Positions 32,100 through 42,077 of a stretch of 64,000 bases of DNA are shown piece by piece (the stretch's first letter is position 1; every line of letters starts with the position of its first letter). This DNA is from Curvularia sp. ZM96. Its lineage: Eukaryota; Ascomycota; Dothideomycetes; Pleosporales; Pleosporaceae. Location of the stretch: contig JAJGBQ010000001.1 of the NCBI GenBank assembly GCA_022457065.1, forward strand, positions 6,696,001 through 6,760,000. Reading direction: 5' to 3'. Below the pieces are notes generated by a model. That model was not told the origin of the DNA. It did not search any database and worked only from the letters and a program-made list of their open reading frames with translations. The translations under genes and the position numbers were made by a program.

Positions 32100-33889
32100 C
32101 TATTGCGAGTTTTCCTGCTTACGCTCGGCCGCATCTTCCCAGACGCATCTAGTGCACATGCAATCACCGCCTAGTGCTCCGACTGCCCACTCCCGTCTCT
32201 CCTTGACTGGTAGACGCACGTCGCAGTAGTGGCCGAAAACCTCTTCGTCTTTCTTCAGGCCAGGCCCCTTGCTAGGGTCTCTGCCTTTCCAATCTACGAG
32301 CTCCTCCCGCGTCCAGAACCGCATGGACCCACGCCACTCCCACGCCACGTTTGGGTCGCAGCTGTGGTTTGCGAGACACCACATAGGGTGAACAGCGCTA
32401 ATCTCAGGTCTTCCGTCCAGACCCTGTTGTGCAGACGCTGTTCCTCGGAACTTTGCGTACAACGTATTGAATACCCAGGTATCGTAGCGGTGGCTCTCGG
32501 TGAAGATGTTGACATCCATCTGCTCCAGAACGTGGAGTGGCATAAGCACGTTACTGTTGAACGAAAAGGACAGTGTTTGGGGTACGTTTGCAAAAGGGTG
32601 GGTAAGATGACCAGAAGGACCCGCCTGCCACACAGAGTCGAGATTCTTGCCATGGTAGTCACCCCAAATATAGCGTAGTTCTTTCAGTTCCAATGGATGG
32701 AGGTCCTGGGTCTGGGCCAATGCCAATGCACGAACCAGAAGAAGGCTATAGAGGTAGTCCGCGGCTTCTCGAGCAGGAACCTTGCTCTGATCGACGCTTA
32801 CACCACATATCGAAGGGTGGTAGTGATCTTGGGCAAGGTCATGGCATTCTTCGCTGCAGAAGAAAACCTCGTTGCATTCGTCACATGTTATGTTTTCGTG
32901 CGTCGTGTCTCCAGAATCAGAGAGAGGTATGCTGCAAGCATCGCAATACGACTCGTGCAGTCTTGATATGCCAGTGAGCAGCGACTTCTCTTCCAGGATG
33001 GTCTCTCCAGGGGCTACGTCCTCTTTGGCGAACAGGCCCAATTGCTTGGTGTACTGTGTCTCTGACGATGTTCCATCCACCGAAGGGTCTGCGGCAAGTA
33101 GCGGCAGTTCAGCGACCCTCACCTCCAGTCTTGGTGCTATGTCCGCGAGCTCTTGGTTGAGAAAGTTTAAGCATTCTGCAGAGAATCGGTCTGGTTCGTA
33201 ATTGTTCCATGGGTAGTTTTCACGTCGAACAAGTCCTTTGTCGGGATAATCATCAACCTCCATGTCCTCGAAGTTCTCACCGTTCTGTTCACAGTGGGAT
33301 TTAAGGCGGTGTGTTAGGGACTCATCGTAACCTTGGAAAGATTCATCTTCAGGAAAAGCTTTCATCGCGCGAGCAATGTAATCAAATCCACTGCGGAAGC
33401 ACCCACAGTCTAATAAACTCGGGATCAGAATATCATAACTGGATGAATTAGCCTTTTCCAAATATGCTAGTCAACCTATTAAGCTGCTTACATACGCTGT
33501 TCTCGACCATCGCGTTCGCGCATAATTTATGATATCCTCATACTCTGAGGGGAGAGTCTCTTTTTCAGCATCTATTGATAAGTTTGCCATTTTTTCCGGA
33601 ACAAGATCCGCACGTGCAGCATCTAGGGCCTCATCATGGTATTCGCCTTCCTCGGTCAACTCATCCACCAAGATCAATGCTTTATAAGCATCTCCTGCAG
33701 CAAGGTCTGGATAGCCAAGTTCCTTGTAGGCTTTTGCAAGACTTAGGCGATGCAAGATGCTGTAGGGTTGTTCAGGAGTAGCATCTTGTAATGCGATCAA
33801 ATTTTCGGTCAATTTTCGACGCAAGGTAATTATGTCCTACAATGGTCAGGGAGTATGATTATACCAGGCGAACTGTAACTTGCCTCCAT
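32100..33889 (-). CDS. SET-domain protein with MYND-like insert and helical-repeat N-terminus (SMYD-type)
   Basis: Proposed exons are 33889-33884, 33836-33496 and 33438-32100, giving 561 residues starting MEDIITLRRKL. The first exon is only six bases and its intron begins GCAAGT, a GC-AG intron. If that is wrong the protein starts at MRRKL (33824). The second intron (57 nt, GTATGT...CCAG) restores WSRTAYDILIPSLLDCG. The N-terminus has TPR-like helices (SLAKAYKELGYPDLAAGDAY). The SET fold starts near residue 247 (LGLFAKEDVAPGETI) and is split by a zinc-binding insert with C281, C284, C301, C304, C310, C314 and C327. The AdoMet-site motif NHSCDPN is at 473-479, and a post-SET cluster (CMCTRC) near the end. 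Family members methylate lysines on histones or other proteins. The substrate is unknown. Confidence 0.87.
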
Positions 33890-34119
33890 TTTCGACAAGT
33901 ACTGAAACGTGAGCCGCAGCGTTGTTTGTTGCGGCGCTTTTTCTTCTACAGAATCTTCTTTGGGGCAGATTGTGGGGGCAGTCGATACCTATCGATAAAC
34001 ATGCTAGCTTCATTCAGTCCTCCCCTCACTAGCTCACTGTCCATCGCTCACACGCGTCACAACCATTTCCAATCGAGCGTTTCGTAGAACAGCCATAAAA
34101 ACAAGCTTGACCGGACATC
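33890..34119. promoter_or_regulatory. Divergent promoter between SET gene and WD-repeat gene, with TATCGATA
   Basis: Only 230 bases separate the two start codons, so the genes share a compact bidirectional promoter. A self-complementary TATCGATA lies at 33990-33997, placing GATA on both strands. The same core occurs in the other tight divergent promoter in this window (41068-41081). GATA-type factors are a plausible but untested reader. Confidence 0.5.
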
Positions 34120-35619
34120 ATGCTCCCATCTGCAGCTGAGCTAGTGGCTCGGTTCTTGAGAGCTAATGGGTACAAACAGGTGACGTCACCTCACCCGAGA
34201 GCTGGCATGCATCCACTTACGCTTTACCAGACATTGAACAGCTTTGTGCAGGAAGCTGAACTACCTCCTGACATTGGGGCAGCGTCAGATGACCTAGTCA
34301 CTATCGAGTCTGTTTTGCAGGAGAAGAAGAGGTTTGATCTGAGCCTCAATTTTGAGAAGCTTGGTATTGATGGTACCGATCAAGGATGGGCCGTCAAAGC
34401 ACCCACTGAACCGAAAGAAGTGGGGTCTCTGCCAAACAGGTCGAACATCCTCAGTATATCAGTATTGAATCTTCTGCTTCCATCTGCATCAGAAAGTCGG
34501 CAATACATTGCAGTCACCACGGCAGATCGTCATCTGCACTTGATGGACCCATGCACGCCAGAGTTTGAGCTTGCCCACACATACTCTGGTTTCCAAGACT
34601 CACCTACTTTGGACATCGTACCTGTGGACACCCAACATATACTGATCGCCTCGATGTCAGGCAAGCTGACTCTGTTCAATACAGCGAGCAACACCATCGT
34701 AGACGAACGAAAAGACCACAATAAGTATCTCGTCAAGCTATCCACCTCTGTATCTGACGGGACTTCGATGTTGGTTGCCAGTGCAGGGTGGGATGCCAAG
34801 GTATTCCTATACAAACTCGAACTTGGTGCCGAAAAACTACAGCTAGGTGACCCAATAGCAACTTTGACACTACCGAGTATCCCAGAATCCACCATGTTTG
34901 TCAAATTGCCTGGAGATGGTACGCTTGCTCTAGTAGTTGCTAGAAGAGACTCTACGTTTCTTCACTACTACGCTATTCCTGACCCCAGTTCATCGACTTT
35001 CACCCTACTAGGGAAACAGAATCTTGCACCACACTCAAACGCCTGGGTGGCTTTCACCCCCTCTGATATACAGATATGTCCTACAAATCCATATCTAGCC
35101 GCTGTCGCGACATCTAGGTGGGTATATACGCACAATACACACGTAAGAATTATACTAACATCGTGTCTTTCAATGAGCAGCACACCCTACATGAAGCTTC
35201 TGATAGTCAAGCTTCTACTACCTCCCACTCGTTCTTCTGGAGTCGCTCCAGAAATTAGCTCAGGCCCGGATGTATCTGTCACACAAGCATCACAAGCCCG
35301 GGCAGAACTGGCTGTTGCAGATAAGGAAGAAGCTGCTATATTGGTCAACGTTTCTACTCTGGCGCCACAGACATCTTACTCGACCCCACGCCTGGTATGG
35401 CGTCCTGACGGTTCGGGCGTGTATGTAAGCTCTGATGATGGGGTTGTGCGTGGTATTGAGATGAAGAGCGGGAAATTGATTTCGTCCCTCAAAGCACACG
35501 AGCCGGGCTCGAAGATCCGCTGCCTCTGGGCTGGCTCCATCATGAACGATGACGAGACAACTGAGTACCTGATAAGCGGCGGCTTCGATCAGAAGCTCAT
35601 CATTTGGAGGTCTCCTTGA
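34120..35619 (+). CDS. LisH/WD-repeat protein
   Basis: Exons 34120-35117 and 35181-35619 encode 478 residues. The 63-nt intron (GTGGGT...GCAG) has a clear branch site (TACTAAC). It contains no stop and is a multiple of three, so unspliced mRNA would also read through with 21 extra residues. The N-terminus AELVARFLRANGYKQV is LisH-like, a dimerisation helix pair. A beta-propeller made of weak WD repeats follows: YIAVTTADRHLHLMD, ILIASMSGKLTLFN, MLVASAGWDAKVFLY, GVYVSSDDGVVRGIE and YLISGGFDQKLIIWR. Such proteins usually act as scaffolds in multi-subunit complexes. No specific orthologue is recognised. It shares its promoter with the SET-domain gene, which may mean coordinated expression. Confidence 0.88.
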   Translation: MLPSAAELVARFLRANGYKQVTSPHPRAGMHPLTLYQTLNSFVQEAELPPDIGAASDDLVTIESVLQEKKRFDLSLNFEKLGIDGTDQGWAVKAPTEPKEVGSLPNRSNILSISVLNLLLPSASESRQYIAVTTADRHLHLMDPCTPEFELAHTYSGFQDSPTLDIVPVDTQHILIASMSGKLTLFNTASNTIVDERKDHNKYLVKLSTSVSDGTSMLVASAGWDAKVFLYKLELGAEKLQLGDPIATLTLPSIPESTMFVKLPGDGTLALVVARRDSTFLHYYAIPDPSSSTFTLLGKQNLAPHSNAWVAFTPSDIQICPTNPYLAAVATSRWVYTHNTHVRIILTSCLSMSSTPYMKLLIVKLLLPPTRSSGVAPEISSGPDVSVTQASQARAELAVADKEEAAILVNVSTLAPQTSYSTPRLVWRPDGSGVYVSSDDGVVRGIEMKSGKLISSLKAHEPGSKIRCLWAGSIMNDDETTEYLISGGFDQKLIIWRSP

Positions 35620-36644
35620 TCTGAGAAAGCTCTTCGTTGTCTACATCTAGAGATTCTTGAACTAGGCTTCATCTTGGCAAGCCGGTGTTCGGCTGGCAAG
35701 AACAGCTGACTCATCTGAAGATCATCAAATAGAAGGATTTTATATTTTTGGGGCCGAAGCCCAGCAAGAAGCAAGAAGGAATCGCCTGCAAATGGAGCCA
35801 ATCACGCAACCCGAAAACCGCAGGTTGTTTATGGATGCCACACAGGCGCTTACCAACATATGTGAAACATCGTTACTAGCGGATCTCGCAGTGGTCGAGT
35901 CAAGCTTCTGTACTGTCTGTGCTAAAGCCTCGCCCGCCAAACTACCCCACAAAGGCTGACCATGCGCCTTACATATTTCGATTAACATCCCAGGACCAAC
36001 AATAATTGCTTTGTCGGGCTGTGTGTGTGCGTGTGAGATTCCGCTACACCATGTACAGTACATGGGTAAGCTGAAAATGCAGTCTGCTCAAGATGGCAAC
36101 CCCCAAGGCGGTGAGAGCTTCACTAAGGCAGCAGTGCATTCAAAAAAATGGGCGTAATTCTTAAAGACGGATCGACAATGGCCATGAAGCCTTCCGTTTG
36201 CACCCCAGGCATTGGCATTTCACGGCTACCATGCAGGATCTGGGCCACCCGCTCCGGGTACCGCTCTAGCCCTGCTCTCTCGGGGAAGCGGGCGAACCTC
36301 GTGGGCTTCCCTTTTCGACGCCCCATTAACGCCACAGTCTATGTCGACTAGATCAGCTCCAAATGCGAAAGGATGAGTATCTTCAGCCGTTAATGCAGCA
36401 TGATATACATTAGCTAGAGTATGATTTCAAGCAGCCCGCGGAAAAGAAGGTATAAGTGCGGTGCCAGTACTACCGCATCTCAGGAACTCATCCTGTATGA
36501 TCCTGTTCCCCGCTACTAGGCTTCGTGCATTACCCCATTTACACAATCATTCGGGCTCACTTCGTTTCTGCATTACCCTCTTGGGGATCAGATTATCATT
36601 CATTTCAGAAGCGCACCAGGCTCGACTTCTTCCTTCCCACTGAT
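35620..36644. other. Intergenic region with doubtful small ORFs
   Basis: Minus-strand frames at 35740-36063 and 36123-36335 are open. The first includes a possible GTAAGC...GCAG intron and reads protein-like (AIIVGPGMLIEICKAHG), but no family is recognised and the opposite strand is also open. I do not call a gene. The right end is the leader of the RRM gene. Confidence 0.35.
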
Positions 36645-37681
36645 ATGTCTTACTCGGGTTCGTGGAAAGAAGGCGACGGAGACTTTCTACTAGTGGTATC
36701 TGGCACGATCCGCTACGCACCATATTTGGCCGGATGGCAAGAATTCAAAGATCATCTTCGTAAAGTGGTCAAGGAGCAGCCAGGTTGGGCCGAGGTTTAT
36801 TCCAGTCAAGGTCACCGAAGAGGGGAGATGCAGGGATGGTGTCGAATAAGAGACAGAGAAGATGCAGATGCGGTGTTTAGTATGTGTTCCCCGTTCTTAG
36901 CAGTATAACAGATTATTGACTCAAGTTCTAGAGGTCTATCATCTAGCCAAAGGTATGTTGGTGCATGTCTGGGAAACCAGCCGTAAGGGCGACGGCTACC
37001 GGTTGATGCGATGTAACTGTTCTACCGCGTTTCCCGAGATCCCAGAAGGTGGCCACTCCACGGGACGCTGTGGCATTGATATTGGAAGAGTCAACCAGTT
37101 GAGTGGTGGTCGAACGGCATCTGCCGCAGTTTCGGCCCCATATGTGCCAGCACAGTCCAGCTACCCGTACCTCATGTACCCACAGATGCAAGCCTATTCA
37201 CAACCGCAGCAGCAATCAGGATATGTCCCTGTTCCAGTCTACCCTACGTATGGTATGTCGAGTCCACCGCTCTACTCAAGTAGCACCAATGGAATGCCCG
37301 TGAACATTCAAGGGGGGGCGGTACTCACAGAAGCCCGTGGTATTTTCATCCGAAACTTGAACTACAAATGCACCATGGAAGATCTCAATGCTTTGTTGTT
37401 GCGGACGGTAGGGTGTGCCATCGACATCCAGTTTCTTCGAGACAACAAGACAGGGGGGTTCAAAGGCGCCGCCACTGCCAAGTTCGCCTCGAAGGAATTG
37501 GCGCAACAAGCGGCAAAAACCCTGAATGGCGAAGTGTACATGGGAACGACGCTACACGTGCGCATGGATACCGATACTACTGTCGTGGGGCAGACCGAGC
37601 CTATGGTCGTAAACGGGTCATACAGGGTAAGTTCAACAGAACAACTTGGAAGTGTTTTCATCTAACAAGTCTCAGCCATGA
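36645..37681 (+). CDS. RNA-binding protein with divergent N-terminal and canonical C-terminal RRM
   Basis: Exons 36645-36879, 36932-37626 and 37676-37681 encode 311 residues. The last intron (49 nt, GTAAGT...CTCAG with branch CTAAC) leaves a final exon that codes only Pro and the stop. If it is retained the protein ends GSYRVSSTEQLGSVFI. The first 100 residues form an RRM-like fold without classic RNP motifs (FLLVVSGTIRYAP...QGWCRIRDREDADAVF...YHLAKGMLVHVWE). A Gln/Pro/Tyr-rich linker follows. The C-terminal RRM has RNP2 IFIRNLNY and an RNP1-like GGFKGAATAKF at about residues 216-290. It is likely an RNA-binding regulator. The exact RNA process cannot be told from sequence. Confidence 0.85.
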
Positions 37682-40242
37682 TCATTCTGTAAACAGTATG
37701 GCGTTGGACGTGATACTGTTGTTGCATTTTTCGGAGTTTATTATAATCATTTGTAACCAACACTTCCACGAACATGGCCATAATATCCCGGCGTTACCCC
37801 ACGACCATATCATTTTTTTTCTTGTGAGATAGCAAAGATACCTAGAAGCCAATTGAAACCTACTTGAAGAGATGACCAATAACATCGCGTGGCCCATCAT
37901 CGCTGTTACATCATCTCTTGTTCATGGAGTGGAACTATCCAACATGAGTGGCCAGATATGTATGCATTGAGTTATGTAATTATGCGAGGCATCAAACTAC
38001 GCAACCCTAGTAGTGCAAGCCACGGTATATGCAATCTCCGAGGGGGTGCAGGTAACGAGACGCAGGGCTTTGAGGTCTGATTGATTGCTCGCTTATAAAT
38101 GCCATTCATCGCGAGTAATTCCGTTTATGGCAAGTGACTTGAAACCGGATATACCAAAAAATCTCCACAGTTCCGACTTACTGGTTGGCTCAGATCCACA
38201 TGGGGGCTGCATCACGGCTTCTCTATGCGGAACTTTGAGCGAGCATCAGTGTCTTCCATGACCCAAATGACCCCTGTATTCACATCCTTGGCGCAGATGC
38301 CTAAGGCTTGCTGGGTACGCAAGCCCTCCTTCGCGTGTCGAAAATTGGGTTTCCACGTCCCATATCCACCCTGGCCCATGTGGATTTGGTCCTTCTGACC
38401 GTTTCCTCGGGTCGCCAGGCTCGATCTGTGGACAAATAGGCTGAATACCACAAGCGGGCTGCACTCATTGCCGAAGCGAGTGGGGCTAAACATCTCTAGA
38501 CACCTAATGCCAACCTCCATTGCGTTCCTGAAGTCCGCGGAACCGGAAACAGGTGTCTGTCCAATCCCTGAGTAAGGATTGATATTGTGGTCTTGTGCTG
38601 CACGCATTACTAAGCACTTCACTGTTGCCTTCGTTATTTCTCACTTCTGTCAAGAACATATTGCCCGTCTCTGTTGTACAGGATCGCAAAAGCAAACGAA
38701 GCCATGCATGCATGGTCTTAGCGAAGTTACGCACATCTCTCCCAGGGATTTCCATAATCGGAATGGAACGATCTCGCCATTCAGCCCTAGATCATCACTT
38801 TCGGATCTCGACGAAAAGTGGTCGTTGCAAAACGTGCTGCTGAAACCAAGTGAGCTGAGACCAGGATAAAAGTTACTCTAACTCTCCGGAGCCTATGCGT
38901 TGGCTGGTTGTCAAACCTTCCAGTTGGTCCATGTGCTCCATGGGCATACCAGGTGTGTATAACGTTATACAACTGCATACCAAGGACATACGGACATTGG
39001 CATGACCGGCATTACTGCAGAGATGCTGGCTCAGCATTGGTGCGGGACTCACATGCGAACTGCATCAAGCGGTGAAGTGCAAAAGCAGAGGTTAGCGATA
39101 CTCACATCAGCCAACCACAGGGAATATCACATATCAAGATGTTGGGGTCCTACCCGTGGATGTATAGCAGTCAAGGTGGAGTGCGTAGTTCTGGAGTGTG
39201 CCGATCCTGCTCTTACCCAAGACCTGGCGCTCATGATCTACGATATTCCAGTTTTCTGCTTTTTATCTGGCTGTGCTACCACCACTACCAATCCATCATT
39301 TTCCCGAACGCAGAGCACGCGGGGATGGCGTCTGAAAAAAAGAAACTCAGCTAACATGCTCTATTTAAAGGCGTCAGAAAAGAAAACTTAGCTAACATGC
39401 TCTATTTGAAGGCGCCATATGTTTTCTTATCAAAAGTCATACACGTGCCCAGTAAACGAATGAGACCCAAGAAGCTAGTTTGAATCAGCTGTGCAGATGC
39501 AGCCCTCATGTCCACACATGAAAGCTGTCAATAGCGTGTTGTCGTTTTCACAGAAGAAGTCACAGCACGCAATGCGTTGCCGAACCAATCATCAAGACAA
39601 CTGCCCCAAAGTAACGACAATAAAACAAGCAAATCCAGAAAACCCCCCATCGTTGTCTCTTCTGGCGGTGAAATGCCATGGAGCCACTTTCACCACCATT
39701 CTTTCCCCCCGCCTCAGAAGGCAAATGCATATCCAAAGCCCAGCAACCGACGCACGACATATTACAACGGCCAAACATTATAACCAAGATAGTTAGAGTA
39801 AGGCAGAGAAGGACCGAATCCGGCACGCCATCGGTCAAACTCTAATTTGTTTGCTGAAAAAGACCCTGAGAATCATCCGCAAGCCACAGATTCCTACGTC
39901 TCCCCTGCATACCTTGGGTCCAGGGATGGGATAAGAAAAGAAACATCAGCAATGTTAGGCTCTGACAAGTGTTGGGTGACAAAAACTCAATTAAATTGCT
40001 ATTTGGCTTTTATTATGGGAGTCAATGGATATGTTTGACAGAATGCAGAATGTAGATTTGCAAGAATTGTTGCAGCATGATGTTCAAGTTGTATGTCGTA
40101 CTCAATTGTTCTCGATTTCTCCGCAACTGTCTATGTCTTCCACACACTTCAAGTGAAATGCTGTGGCATCTATCAAAACAACATAACTATCGGGTATCAA
40201 TCATCTCCTCCAACCCCATCGTCCGACTAACAAGACCAACTT
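37682..40242. other. Gene-poor gap with a 43-base tandem repeat
   Basis: Minus-strand frames at 38212-38622 and 38504-38755 overlap and read partly protein-like (RNGQ..QIHMGQGGYGTWK region) but have no recognised domain and may be a relic. A tandem repeat lies at 39327-39414. No intact gene is supported. Confidence 0.4.
39327..39414. repeat. Tandem duplication, unit about 42-43 bases, two copies
   Basis: Two adjacent copies each run from GGCGTC through an A-rich stretch to the shared core AGCTAACATGCTCTATTT and AAGG. The second starts 43 bases after the first, is two bases shorter and carries a few substitutions. A third GGCG follows at 39411. Confidence 0.85.
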
Positions 40243-41121
40243 TCAAGACCCAGCCCTCAACATCTCCTCCACCTCCTCCTCACCCACCCTCTCCACCCCC
40301 TCAACACCTACCAACCTCTCCGCAACCTCATCCACAAACACCTTCCCCACACTCTCCACACTCAACCCCTCGCACCCCTCCTTCTCTAAACTCGTCGTCC
40401 GCTTCCCTTCCAGCCCACACGCCACAATGCGGTCGAACCACCACAAATCGGTATTCACATTCAGCCCTACCCCATGACTCGTGACATTCCTGCGCATATG
40501 CACTCCAATCGCCGCAATCTTATCTTCCGGCGTCGTCCACACACCCGTGTGCTCCGTCGTCATAGCCTTGACCCCGTACCGCGCACACGTCGCTATCAGG
40601 CTCTTTTCCAGCAGACAGACATAGTGTCTAGGCGACAACTTGTGTGTGCGCAAATCGAGAATTGGGTATGCGACGAGTTGGCCTGGCCCGTGGAAGGTGG
40701 TTTGGCCGCCTCGTAGGGCTTCGACGAAGTCGGCGCGGCCGTTGGCGCGCAAATGGGCTTGTTGTTCGGGTGATACTTTGCCGTTTTCACGCCGGCCGCA
40801 GGTGTAGACGGGGTGGAAGGTGGCGGTTATAATGTGTGGAGGGGGTAAGGGTTTGGTCGAGGGCGGCTTTGCGGCTAGGAAACGCGATACGAGGGTTTCC
40901 TGGAGGCGGGCGGCGGTGGCGTAAGGAACGATGCCGGGGATGTGAATGTGAAGGAGTTTCTGCCGCATTGGGGCGGCCATGGTGGTCATTATCGCGTGTG
41001 CATGTTTGGGCCGTGGCTTGTAGTAGAGGCTTGTGGGGTTGAGGGACGTCGAGGAGCCGTTAATAGCCTTTATCGATAAAGATTTTGTGACGCGACGCGA
41101 CTTTGCGACTGCATACGACAT
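40243..41121 (-). CDS. LIP2: Octanoyl-[acyl-carrier-protein] : protein octanoyltransferase (lipoate synthesis)
   Basis: A single exon of up to 292 residues runs from the ATG at 41121. A later start (MTTMAAPMRQKLLHIHIPG, about 44 residues in) is possible, but the longer form has an Arg/Lys/Ser-rich, acid-poor beginning suited to mitochondrial import. LipB-family motifs are clear: GGQTTFHGPGQLVAYPILDL, PRHYVCLLEKSL, EDKIAAIGVHMRR with the catalytic lysine, SHGVGLNVNTDL, and Cys in VACGLEGK matching the catalytic cysteine. The enzyme transfers octanoate from mitochondrial ACP to lipoyl domains such as glycine-cleavage H protein, the first step of protein lipoylation before lipoyl synthase. The gene is head-to-head with POP7, with 56 bases between start codons. 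Confidence 0.95.
   Translation of the reverse strand: MSYAVAKSRRVTKSLSIKAINGSSTSLNPTSLYYKPRPKHAHAIMTTMAAPMRQKLLHIHIPGIVPYATAARLQETLVSRFLAAKPPSTKPLPPPHIITATFHPVYTCGRRENGKVSPEQQAHLRANGRADFVEALRGGQTTFHGPGQLVAYPILDLRTHKLSPRHYVCLLEKSLIATCARYGVKAMTTEHTGVWTTPEDKIAAIGVHMRRNVTSHGVGLNVNTDLWWFDRIVACGLEGKRTTSLEKEGCEGLSVESVGKVFVDEVAERLVGVEGVERVGEEEVEEMLRAGS
41068..41081. promoter_or_regulatory. 14-base perfect palindrome CTTTATCGATAAAG
   Basis: The palindrome lies inside the long form of the octanoyltransferase ORF and about 97 bases upstream of the POP7 start. If translation of the octanoyltransferase begins at the downstream methionine, it lies in the shared promoter. Its core TATCGATA recurs at 33990-33997. 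Confidence 0.55.
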
Positions 41122-41177
41122 TTCTATTCGAGGCTTTCCTTTCTCAGACCACGACTCGTCTGCCCTCCATTGAAAAT

Positions 41178-42077
41178 ATGGCTGGAAGGAAGCGCTCCGC
41201 CAACGGCCAGGTCAAGCCTCAGACTCACTCGACTCCGCCTGCTCAAGACATCACAATGGCAGATGACACACCACCATGCGACCAACCACAACCACCCTCC
41301 AGCAAGACCGCCTCAACTCCCAGTGCAGTACCAGAGAGTCAAGATAAACCAGACAAATCAAATCTACCAGCTCAAAATCCCGAACCTGCCTCCAAGCCAG
41401 CTGCAAACGCTTCAAAACCACACTCCACAGCCCGGCAAAAGCGTCAAAGGCATCAAAAGCTTCCCAAACTCCCACCAAGTATGTCTCTCTTCCCCCTCTT
41501 CCCCCCTCTCCTCCAAATACACTAACCCAACCCTCCTCCAGATACATCCATAACCAAGCGCCCCCTCCTGCACCCCTCCCTCCCCACGCCCTTCGCCAGC
41601 TCCTCTTCCCCAAAAACCCTCTACATCACCGCCTCCACACCCTACATCCCCGCCGTAAAACGCGTGCACAAGCTCCTCGCACAGATAACGCGGCGGCAGA
41701 AGCAATCTTTGTCTGCGGGTAGAAAAGCAGGCAGCCGGGGTGGGTATCCTGAGGCGAATGGGAAGCTAGAGGCGGGGGCTGTGGAGAGGGAGATTGTTGG
41801 GGAGGCGGGGAGGAAAGACAGAGGGGGAGGGAAAGGGCAGGAGGAGGTGTATCTCAAGGCGACGGGGAGAGCGATTCCACGGGCGTTGGAGATAGGATTG
41901 CAGTTTCAGGAGGAAGGAGAGTTTAGGGTGGGGATTGAGATGGGGAGTGTGGTGGCGGTTGATGATGTGGAGGTTAAGAGCCAGCCGGATGGTGAAGAAC
42001 AAGAGGAGGGGGAAGAAATTCCGGAGACGAGGTTACGGACGTTGAGTTCGGTAACTGTTAGTATTGGGTTTAAGTGA
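41178..42077 (+). CDS. POP7: RNase P / RNase MRP subunit Pop7 (Rpp20)
   Basis: Exons 41178-41478 and 41542-42077 with a 63-nt intron (GTATGT...CCAG) encode 278 residues. The first 100 residues are disordered and rich in Pro, Ser and Gln. The Alba-like fold follows: TLYITASTPYIPAVKRVHKL, then a family-unlike Gly/Arg/Glu-rich insertion, then EEVYLKATGRAIPRALEIGL, FQEEGEFRVGIEMGSVVAVD and LRTLSSVTVSIGFK. This is the Rpp20/Pop7 pattern; Pop7 pairs with Pop6 on the P3 stem of the RNA in RNase P (tRNA 5' processing) and RNase MRP (rRNA processing). The protein is longer than yeast Pop7 because of the disordered start and the insertion in the Alba fold. Confidence 0.92.

Noticed and set aside
33467..33491. 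25-nt intron suggested by adjacent GTAAGC and CTAG in the SET gene
   Set aside because: Too short for a fungal intron and breaks the frame; the 57-nt GTATGT...CCAG intron (33495-33439) restores the frame and protein.
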